NCBI GenBank assembly: GCA_023251415.1
Contig: JAHEYX010000142.1
Location: 1 to 5,571, forward strand
DNA length: 5,571 bases
From: Chitinophagales bacterium
GTDB taxonomy: Bacteria; Bacteroidota; Bacteroidia; Chitinophagales; CAIODY01
Reading direction: 5' to 3'
Below the pieces are notes generated by a model, which saw nothing but the letters and a program-made list of their open reading frames with translations, made no database searches and was not told where the DNA came from. Of this stretch, positions 1 to 5,303 are shown in pieces; position 1 is the first letter of the stretch, and each line of letters begins with the position of its first letter. The position numbers and the translations under genes are program-made.

Positions 1-434
1 TTGCGATGCATACGGGCTTTCATGTTATAATAATACCGAAACTCGGCTGCAACTGCAGTATTTAGAATCATGGTTTTGTTATCATCGGTTTGGTAATTTA
101 AATCGCGACTAGGATAACCATTGTAGAAGTTTTTAGCTTCGTAATAAATGGCTTTCATTTCAACTTGCCATGAAAAACGAGGCGTTATTTTGCGCTCATA
201 CGATACTATTATTGGCATGCCTTCATAACTAAACGGATCACGCGGTAAGTTTTCGAAATTGATTGGAAGTACTTTCAATTTCCACACACTGGTTTCTTCT
301 TTTTTAGCCATGGTGAGGTAGTTGTAGGTACGCATAAACTTATTTTCTTTTACTTCAAATGAATCGGTTTGCGCTAGTAATTTAAACGTGAAAACGAAAA
401 GCAAGCAAAGGGTTAGGTAAAAACTATTTTTCAT
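1..434 (-). CDS. Exported, probably outer-membrane beta-barrel-like protein, C-terminus outside the window
   Basis: The reading frame is open from the ATG at 434 to the left edge, giving about 144 residues with no stop, so the 3' end is missing. The N-terminus is a clear signal peptide: MKN, a hydrophobic stretch to about residue 20, then L-L-A|Q, the usual Bacteroidota cleavage context. The only early Cys (residue 10) lies inside the hydrophobic core, so it is not a lipobox. The mature part is rich in alternating aromatic/polar strands (for example PIIVSYERKI, FSWQVEMKAIYY, AAEFRYYYN), as in outer-membrane beta-barrel proteins. The ATG overlaps the stop of the upstream gene in an ATGA tetranucleotide, which suggests translational coupling and co-transcription with the sigma/anti-sigma genes. 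The barrel assignment is inferred from strand pattern and context only; I do not recognise a named family. Confidence 0.75.
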   Translation of the reverse strand, partial: MKNSFYLTLCLLFVFTFKLLAQTDSFEVKENKFMRTYNYLTMAKKEETSVWKLKVLPINFENLPRDPFSYEGMPIIVSYERKITPRFSWQVEMKAIYYEAKNFYNGYPSRDLNYQTDDNKTMILNTAVAAEFRYYYNMKARMHR

Positions 435-1303
435 AATAATTGGATTTTGGTGTAAGTGGATGTGATTTTTAGTAGGGGTAATGGACGACTTTTAGAAATA
501 CGGTAATAATCGCCTTTGTAATCAATCGGAGCAATGTCTTTGCGAGCAACGATGGGAATTTTGTAGGATTCTATTTGCAATTCGTGTTGGTTATAATCCA
601 TGTTTTTCATAAGCAATTCGCCGTGCGATAAAGTTAATTGTACTTGCGTGGTATTGGCTATTTGATCAATAGTAACATTCGCATTTGCATTCGTTAGTTT
701 CAAACTGCTGCCGGTATAACGCACGATGCTGATATCACCACTTTTGTTTTTAACTTCTAAATTGCCCGACATATCCTGTATGTTCATTAAGGTTAATTGC
801 CCTTTAATAACCAAAGGTGCAGCTACTTTTTGCAATAACACTTTCCCGTAATCTTGTGTGATGGTTCCTTTTATCGGAACATTAATAATGCTTACACTTC
901 CGAAATTGTTGTGAATGTCGACTGTAATTCCATCGGGTAATGCAATTTCAAACTTGATGCGCAATTTGGCTTTAGGCTCTGTTTCTCCGCTGTTAATGGT
1001 AAAATAATTGCTGAGTAAAATATCATTTAAGGTTTTGCGAACCAGGATTTGATGACGGCTAAGTTCTTGTGTAGCTATTGATTTATCAGCGTGACGTGCA
1101 CTATACGTACATTTAATATAAACCTCGGTACCGTTGCTGTGTGTAAATTCCAAATCAGCTAATTCGCAATTGGCGTTAAGGTGTATATTTTTATTGTACT
1201 TGTAATGGTATTCTAGCACCTTGAATGCGACATTGGCTTCCTGTGCTTTACTGTTGCTAAGGATACTCAATAAGAGTAATCCAAGTAATAGGTAATTTTT
1301 CAT
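431..1303 (-). CDS. Exported beta-strand-rich protein, DUF4097-like putative auto-adhesin
   Basis: This 290-residue protein begins with a signal peptide (residues 1-20, ending S-K-A|Q) and has no later membrane segment, so it is predicted to be periplasmic or surface-exposed. From about residue 113 it becomes a series of short repeating strands with G-x-[IV]-x-[IVL] turns: NNFGSVSI (132-139), DYGKVLL (151-157), NKSGDISI (186-193), then NANVTI and SHGELLM. This ladder resembles the DUF4097/DUF2807 beta-solenoid-like proteins often found next to ECF sigma/anti-sigma pairs in Bacteroidota. Residues 21-110 form a less regular domain with two cysteines (46 and 65). The gene starts 2 nt after the stop of the anti-sigma-like gene, and its TGA overlaps the next ATG, so it belongs to the same operon. 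Family placement is by pattern, not by search; molecular function is unknown. Confidence 0.72.
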   Translation of the reverse strand: MKNYLLLGLLLLSILSNSKAQEANVAFKVLEYHYKYNKNIHLNANCELADLEFTHSNGTEVYIKCTYSARHADKSIATQELSRHQILVRKTLNDILLSNYFTINSGETEPKAKLRIKFEIALPDGITVDIHNNFGSVSIINVPIKGTITQDYGKVLLQKVAAPLVIKGQLTLMNIQDMSGNLEVKNKSGDISIVRYTGSSLKLTNANANVTIDQIANTTQVQLTLSHGELLMKNMDYNQHELQIESYKIPIVARKDIAPIDYKGDYYRISKSRPLPLLKITSTYTKIQLL

Positions 1304-1305
1304 AA

Positions 1306-1878
1306 TTAATTGATTTGAGCAATAACTTCTTGTTCGATTTGTTTTTTTTCATTTTCGATGTGTAATAGCAATTGTTCTACTTGTGCATCATCATCGTACA
1401 TAGCAGCTTTTTTTAATACTTGTTGTTGTGCTTCTAATAAATCTTGATAATTTTTTTCGGTTTCTTGAAATTCTTCTGATTTACAATAACCCGGACGAAC
1501 TTCACAAACGGCATTTTTTAAATCGGCAAATACTTGTGTCGAAGTATCGCTTATTAAGTGTAAATCCAATTTGCTTTGTTCAACTTTAGCATATTGTACC
1601 GGAACCTCTTTTGTAGCGATGTGTTGCCAGGTCAAAAAAGCACCGATCATAATGATTAGTATGGCAGCAATGCCCATTACTTTTCTAAACGTTAATTGAC
1701 GAACAACAACTTTTTTGGGCAATCCTTCAACAATATTGGACCATGCCGATTCCGGAGCAGTATATACCGGTAGGGTATGTAAAGCTTGTTCTAAATTTAC
1801 TCTTCCGCTTTCCTCATATTGTAAGTCGAGGTCGGCACTAATTTTTAACCAAATCGGGTCGTTTTGTTCCTGTTTCAT
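1306..1878 (-). CDS. Single-pass membrane protein, putative anti-sigma factor
   Basis: This 190-residue protein has a soluble N-terminal segment (about 1-60), a basic stretch (KK at 55-56, R60, R65-K66), one hydrophobic membrane helix (about 67-84) and a C-terminal domain. The basic flank predicts N-terminus in the cytoplasm and C-terminus in the periplasm, the layout of a membrane anti-sigma factor. The N-terminal part contains a P-x-x-A-W-x-x-I motif around 42-49, often seen before the membrane helix in Bacteroidota proteins of this type; there is no HxxxCxxC zinc motif. The periplasmic part has a C125-x6-C132 pair, then an E/Q/K-rich helix (about 134-190) likely to be coiled coil. The gene begins 4 nt after the sigma-factor stop. 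The anti-sigma role is inferred from topology and position; sequence similarity alone would leave it a hypothetical membrane protein. Confidence 0.75.
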   Translation of the reverse strand: MKQEQNDPIWLKISADLDLQYEESGRVNLEQALHTLPVYTAPESAWSNIVEGLPKKVVVRQLTFRKVMGIAAILIIMIGAFLTWQHIATKEVPVQYAKVEQSKLDLHLISDTSTQVFADLKNAVCEVRPGYCKSEEFQETEKNYQDLLEAQQQVLKKAAMYDDDAQVEQLLLHIENEKKQIEQEVIAQIN

Positions 1879-1882
1879 AAGG

Positions 1883-2416
1883 TCAATTGGTTATGGGTTT
1901 TAAATAATCGCGCAATAATTTTTTGGCATGAAACAATTGCGATTTGGATGTTCCTTCACTAATTCCGATTAATGCAGCTGTTTCGCGATGCGAGTAACCT
2001 TCTACTTCAATTAGCACAAACACTTGTCGGCATCCTGCAGGTAATGCGGCAATTGCTTTAGCTAATAAGGCACCGGTGAGGCTGCTGTCCCAATCAATTT
2101 TACGATCGTCGCGATTGGGTTTGAGCTCTTCGTACATTGCATAACGACTGTTGATTTTAAGTGCCCGACGCAATACAATTGTTTTAATCCAAGCGCCCAA
2201 GGTTGCTTCCTCCCGGAAAGTAGCAATCGAACGAAATACTTCTATAAAACCTTCTTGCAAAGCATCGGCAGCCAATTCATCATCGTTTAGTAAACGTTTA
2301 CATAAGGTGTACATGGCATCCTTATATTGTTTATACAAGCGCTCTTGACACAAACGATCTTGTCGGATGCATCCGGCAACAAGTTCTTTCGAATCGTAAG
2401 CAGTAGTTAAACTCAT
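1883..2416 (-). CDS. ECF-family RNA polymerase sigma factor (sigma-70 regions 2 and 4)
   Basis: The 177-residue length and two-domain layout are those of an extracytoplasmic-function sigma factor. Region 2 spans about 22-90, with the characteristic acidic/aromatic helix A-A-D-A-L-Q-E-G-F-I-E-V-F (49-61) and the W76-I-x-x-I-V-L-R-R -10-recognition segment. Region 4 spans about 115-172. It contains L-P-A-G-x-R-x-V-F (125-133) and a helix-turn-helix Y-S-H-R-E-T-A-A-L-I-G-I-S-E-G-T-S-K-S-Q (141-160), which would read the -35 element. Region 3 is absent, as expected for ECF factors. The ATG at 2416 sits directly at the N-terminal helix and has no Shine-Dalgarno sequence. It is the first gene of a tight leftward operon with an anti-sigma-like membrane protein and two exported proteins, so it probably transmits an envelope signal to transcription. 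Repeated CAACCTTT boxes upstream suggest self-regulation (inference). Confidence 0.93.
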   Translation of the reverse strand: MSLTTAYDSKELVAGCIRQDRLCQERLYKQYKDAMYTLCKRLLNDDELAADALQEGFIEVFRSIATFREEATLGAWIKTIVLRRALKINSRYAMYEELKPNRDDRKIDWDSSLTGALLAKAIAALPAGCRQVFVLIEVEGYSHRETAALIGISEGTSKSQLFHAKKLLRDYLKPITN

Positions 2417-2421
2417 TTACT

Positions 2422-2522
2422 AAAGGGTTACTTTTTTACAGAAAGGTTGGATGAAAAGATAATTTATTTTTCGATCTCCTGCCGTTCTTCTTATAAAGGG
2501 TCTCTAAAAGGTTGAAAGGTTG
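2422..2522 (-). promoter_or_regulatory. Cluster of AAAGGTTG boxes upstream of the sigma operon
   Basis: Three perfect copies of AAAGGTTG (CAACCTTT in the direction of the sigma gene) lie at 2442-2449, 2507-2514 and 2515-2522; the last two are directly abutting. Two close variants, AAAGGGTT at 2422-2429 and AAAGGGT at 2495-2501, share the orientation. ECF -35 elements generally contain an AAC core, so one or more of these boxes may be the autoregulated promoter of the sigma gene, or binding sites for another factor. I could not identify a convincing -10 partner or a good TAnnTTTG box on this strand. Confidence 0.45.
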
Positions 2523-2609
2523 TACGACTTGTAAATTATTTTTTAAAAATGAGATAACTAATTGATACAAATCAAAGAAAACCCCGAAACGACTGTAATT
2601 CCTTACGAG

Positions 2610-2638
2610 TATCAGTTTTAGGACTGAGCAATATCAGT
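2610..2638. promoter_or_regulatory. TATCAGT direct repeat, candidate operator of hmgA
   Basis: TATCAGT occurs at 2610-2616 and 2632-2638, 22 bp apart start to start, about two helical turns. An inverted partial copy, ACTGA (2623-2627), lies between them and can pair with TCAGT at 2612-2616. The group is enclosed by CGACTG (2590-2595) and CAGTCG (2635-2640). It sits about 23 bp upstream of the -7 box of hmgA, where a repressor or activator site would be expected. The function is inferred from position and symmetry only. Confidence 0.35.
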
Positions 2639-2660
2639 CGATTTGGGTTAGGGGTGACAC

Positions 2661-2668
2661 TACTTTTG
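2661..2668 (+). promoter_or_regulatory. Bacteroidota-type -7 promoter element for hmgA (TACTTTTG)
   Basis: TACTTTTG matches the Bacteroidota housekeeping -7 consensus TAnnTTTG at every defined position. A TTTG at 2642-2645 could be the -33 element, but the 15-bp gap is shorter than the usual spacing, so the upstream half is weak and may need an activator. Transcription would begin near 2672-2675, giving a leader of roughly 15-18 nt before the ATG at 2690. Confidence 0.55.
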
Positions 2669-2689
2669 TTCCTACTAAAATTATTTTTT

Positions 2690-3883
2690 ATGCCTATCTA
2701 TCGCCAAGTCGGCTTATTACCAGCAAAACGCCATGTTGTTTTCAGAAATGAAAAAGGAGATTTATACCACGAAGAACTTTTCGGAACGGAAGGTTTTTCC
2801 GGTTTATCCTCCTTGGTTTATCACCTTTATCCGCCAACCCGTGTAAAAGAAAAAGGAACTCCTTATTCGGTGCGTCCGAAAGTAATGGTGGAAGATAATT
2901 TGCAAGCACGCAGTTTTTTAAGTTTTGATACCGCTCCGGAAGAAGATTATTTGGATAGTCGTAAAACCTTATTTGTTAATGACGATATGACTATTGGTGT
3001 AGCCGCACCGATGAACAGCATGAAGGATTATTTTTATAAAAATGCCGATGCCGATGAGATGTTGTTTGTACACAAAGGCAGCGGTACTTTATACAGTATT
3101 TACGGTTCAATCGATTTTGAATACGGCGATTATATGATTATTCCGCGTGGTACTATTTATCAATTGAAATTTAATACCCCGGAAAACAAATTATTGATTG
3201 TTGAATCACATGGTCCTATTGAAACACCAACCCGTTATCGCAATAACTATGGGCAGTTTTTAGAACATTCGCCTTTCTGTGAACGTGATTTTAAATTACC
3301 GCAAAATTTAGTTACGCATGATGAAAAAGGGGATTTCTTAATTAAGATTAAAAAGCGTGGTTTAATTTATCCATATGTTTACGAAAATCACCCGTTTGAT
3401 GCTGTAGGTTATGATGGTACTTCTTATCCGTATGCGTTTTCTATTTTCAATTTCGAACCGATTACAGGTCGTATACACATGCCTCCGCCTATTCATCAAA
3501 CCTTCCAAGGCAAGAACTTTGTGATTTGTTCATTTGTTCCACGTTTATACGATTATCATCCGAATGCGATTCCTGCTCCGTATCACCACAGTAATATCGA
3601 CAGTGATGAATTGTTGTATTATGTAGATGGTGATTTTATGAGCCGCAATAATATTCAACAAGGTCAAATCACTTTACATCCGGGTGGATTACCTCATGGA
3701 CCGCATCCGGGGGCAATTGAACGCAGTATCGGTAAAAAAGAAACCAATGAATTAGCAGTAATGATTGATCCGTTTAATCCGGTTAAACTTACTGCAGAAG
3801 CTTTGAATATCGAAATTGAAGATTATTACCACAGTTGGTTGCAAGGCAAATTTGAACCGGTAGCTGATGGATTAATTTTATAA
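2690..3883 (+). CDS. hmgA: Homogentisate 1,2-dioxygenase
   Basis: The product opens the ring of homogentisate with O2 and Fe(II) to give maleylacetoacetate, a step of tyrosine/phenylalanine catabolism in the cytoplasm. From the ATG at 2690 it is 397 residues, the shorter bacterial form compared with about 430-445 in humans and pseudomonads. The N-terminus (MPIYRQVG, then P-A-K-R-H) and FGTEGFSGLSS-x-x-Y-H are family hallmarks. PPPIHQTF (265-272) carries the second-sphere catalytic His269. Probable iron ligands are His300 (PYHHSN), Glu307 (DSDELLYY) and His336 (PHGP). The frame can be extended upstream to a GTG at 2654, but those 12 extra residues cover the candidate promoter and precede the conserved start, so ATG 2690 is preferred. 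The protein appears to be a bicupin: residues 117-157 resemble 301-336. hpd, the previous pathway step, follows 73 bp downstream. Confidence 0.95.
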   Translation: MPIYRQVGLLPAKRHVVFRNEKGDLYHEELFGTEGFSGLSSLVYHLYPPTRVKEKGTPYSVRPKVMVEDNLQARSFLSFDTAPEEDYLDSRKTLFVNDDMTIGVAAPMNSMKDYFYKNADADEMLFVHKGSGTLYSIYGSIDFEYGDYMIIPRGTIYQLKFNTPENKLLIVESHGPIETPTRYRNNYGQFLEHSPFCERDFKLPQNLVTHDEKGDFLIKIKKRGLIYPYVYENHPFDAVGYDGTSYPYAFSIFNFEPITGRIHMPPPIHQTFQGKNFVICSFVPRLYDYHPNAIPAPYHHSNIDSDELLYYVDGDFMSRNNIQQGQITLHPGGLPHGPHPGAIERSIGKKETNELAVMIDPFNPVKLTAEALNIEIEDYYHSWLQGKFEPVADGLIL

Positions 3884-3956
3884 TTCGAGCAATTTAAAAT
3901 CAAAGAATCAACAAGCCCAAACAATTAATAATTATAACACTTCTAATTAATTTTTT
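3884..3956 (+). other. hmgA-hpd intergenic spacer, no terminator
   Basis: These 73 bp are very AT-rich and contain no GC-rich hairpin and no TAnnTTTG box, so hpd is most simply read from the hmgA transcript. There is no Shine-Dalgarno sequence. The leader ends in six T residues directly before the ATG, as does the hmgA leader. Confidence 0.5.
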
Positions 3957-5111
3957 ATGCAAGACTTAACCGCTGTCAAAAATTATGAATATGTGGAAAC
4001 ACAAAAAGTATTTCCATTGGCACAAGACTTTTTACCGATTCTCGGAACCGATTATGTAGAATTTTATGTAGGCAATGCTAAGCAAGCGGCACACTATTAT
4101 AAAACTGCATTTGGTTTTCAGGAATTAGCCTATGCCGGCTTAGAAACCGGTGTTCGTGACCGTACCAGCTACGTTTTACAACAAGGAAAAATCCGTTTAA
4201 TATTAACTACACCTTTTGAATCAGAGGGTCCCATTGCCGATCATTTGCGTTTACACGGAGATGGTGTTAAAGTAATTGCCTTATGGGTGAATGATGCGTA
4301 TGATGCTTATGAACAAACAACCAGTCGCGGTGCAAAATCATATATGGAGCCGCACACGGTTAAAGATGAAAATGGTGAAGTAAAAATTTCCGGTATTCAT
4401 ACGTATGGCGACACGGTGCATTTGTTCATTGAACGTAAAAATTACTCGGGTGTATTTTTACCGGGTTATGAAAAATGGCAAACCGAATATCAACCTACTT
4501 CTACCGGATTAAAATACATTGATCACATGGTTGGTAATGTTGGATTAGGGGAAATGAATGTTTGGAGTAAATTCTATGCGGATGTTATGGGTTTCTTTAA
4601 CTTGGTAACTTTTGATGATAAAGATATTTCGACCGAGTACACTGCCTTGATGAGTAAAGTAATGACCAATGGTAACGGATATATTAAATTTCCGATTAAT
4701 GAACCGGCTCCGGGTAAAAAGAAATCACAAGTTGAAGAATACCTTGATTTCTACAAAGGTCCGGGTTGCCAACACATTGCCGTTGCTACCGATGATATTA
4801 TTTTTACCATTTCTGAAATGCGCCGTCGTGGGGTTGAATTCTTATATGTACCTGGTACTTATTACGATACCGTTAAAGAACGTGTAGGTATTATAGAAGA
4901 GGATTTAGAAGTATTGAAAAAATGGGGCATTATGGTTGATCGGGATGAAGAAGGTTATTTATTACAAATCTTTACAAAACCGGTTGAAGATCGACCAACT
5001 TTATTTTACGAAATCATCCAACGCAAAGGAGCTAAATCTTTTGGCAAAGGGAATTTCCAAGCTTTGTTCGAAAGTATAGAAGCCGAACAAGCCCGCCGAG
5101 GAACTTTATAA
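3957..5111 (+). CDS. hpd: 4-Hydroxyphenylpyruvate dioxygenase
   Basis: This enzyme converts 4-hydroxyphenylpyruvate and O2 to homogentisate and CO2, supplying the substrate of the neighbouring hmgA product. The 384-residue protein has two vicinal-oxygen-chelate modules: a degenerate one at about 28-160 and the catalytic one at about 184-356. Fe(II) ligands by family comparison are His190 (YIDHMVGN), His273 (GCQHIAV) and Glu352 (FYEIIQR). Substrate-pocket residues are also recognisable: N248 in INEPAPGKKKSQ, Q258, Q272 and Q337 (LLQIFTKP). The C-terminal lid helix F-G-K-G-N-F (362-367) is present. Several motifs (INEPAPGKKKSQ; the ending E-x-E-Q-A-x-R-G-x-L) closely match the animal-type enzyme rather than the shorter Pseudomonas form. 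The 73-bp gap after hmgA has no terminator, so co-transcription is likely. The start is the first in-frame ATG and leaves a normal N-terminus. Confidence 0.96.
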   Translation: MQDLTAVKNYEYVETQKVFPLAQDFLPILGTDYVEFYVGNAKQAAHYYKTAFGFQELAYAGLETGVRDRTSYVLQQGKIRLILTTPFESEGPIADHLRLHGDGVKVIALWVNDAYDAYEQTTSRGAKSYMEPHTVKDENGEVKISGIHTYGDTVHLFIERKNYSGVFLPGYEKWQTEYQPTSTGLKYIDHMVGNVGLGEMNVWSKFYADVMGFFNLVTFDDKDISTEYTALMSKVMTNGNGYIKFPINEPAPGKKKSQVEEYLDFYKGPGCQHIAVATDDIIFTISEMRRRGVEFLYVPGTYYDTVKERVGIIEEDLEVLKKWGIMVDRDEEGYLLQIFTKPVEDRPTLFYEIIQRKGAKSFGKGNFQALFESIEAEQARRGTL

Positions 5112-5137
5112 TCGTGTACTTATAACTAAAACCAAAC

Positions 5138-5173
5138 AAAAGCCGCATCCCATCAATGCGGCTTTTAGTTTTT
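5138..5173 (+). terminator. Intrinsic terminator after hpd
   Basis: A perfect 11-bp stem, AAAAGCCGCAT (5138-5148) pairing with ATGCGGCTTTT (5156-5166), encloses a 7-nt loop and is followed by a T-rich tail ending in TTTTT (5169-5173). It begins 26 bp after the hpd stop and should end the hmgA-hpd transcript, separating it from the secreted-protein gene downstream. Confidence 0.92.
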
Positions 5174-5256
5174 AGATAAACGCTTTTAGAAATGGGTATG
5201 TGCTAAGAAAAACAGTGTTCTACTCAATTTTTACTACACGCAGTTAAGAATGATGA

Positions 5257-5285
5257 TTGAATTAATTGAACAGCTATTAGTTTAG
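5257..5285 (+). promoter_or_regulatory. Weak candidate promoter for the secreted-protein gene
   Basis: TTG at 5257-5259 and TAGTTTAG at 5278-5285 are separated by 18 bp and resemble the Bacteroidota TTG / TAnnTTTG pair with one mismatch in the -7 box. The position allows a short leader before the ATG at 5304. In such AT-rich sequence a match of this quality can occur by chance. Confidence 0.3.
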
Positions 5286-5292
5286 TGTTCAA
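5266..5292. repeat. Inverted repeat TTGAACA-N13-TGTTCAA upstream of the secreted-protein gene
   Basis: Perfect 7-bp arms lie at 5266-5272 and 5286-5292, with centres 20 bp apart, about two helical turns. The repeat overlaps the candidate -7 box and ends 11 bp before the ATG at 5304, a position suited to a dimeric repressor site or a leader hairpin. No trailing T-run follows, so it is not a terminator. Confidence 0.45.
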
Positions 5293-5303
5293 ATTTAAAA
5301 CTC

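Noticed and set aside
1715..1903. A plus-strand open frame of 62 codons
   Set aside because: It lies antisense within the well-supported anti-sigma-like gene, has no recognisable domain, and its composition is that of a shadow frame.
2151..2348. A plus-strand open frame of 65 codons
   Set aside because: It is antisense to the sigma-factor gene, whose regions 2 and 4 are clear; no independent coding evidence.
2570..2585. Possible TAnnTTTG-like box on the minus strand for the sigma operon
   Set aside because: The best candidates there (TTTCTTTG and TTGATTTG) each have a mismatch in the key TA and lie more than 150 bp from the start codon.
2612..2627. TCAGT-N6-ACTGA hairpin as a terminator or riboswitch element
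   Set aside because: The 5-bp stem is weak, there is no T-run after it, and it lies upstream of the likely transcription start of hmgA.
3923..3951. AATTAAT repeated 22 bp apart before hpd
   Set aside because: The spacer is almost entirely A and T, so repeats of this kind are expected by chance.
4669..4887. A 72-codon plus-strand frame inside hpd
   Set aside because: It overlaps conserved catalytic-domain sequence of hpd in another frame and has no features of its own.
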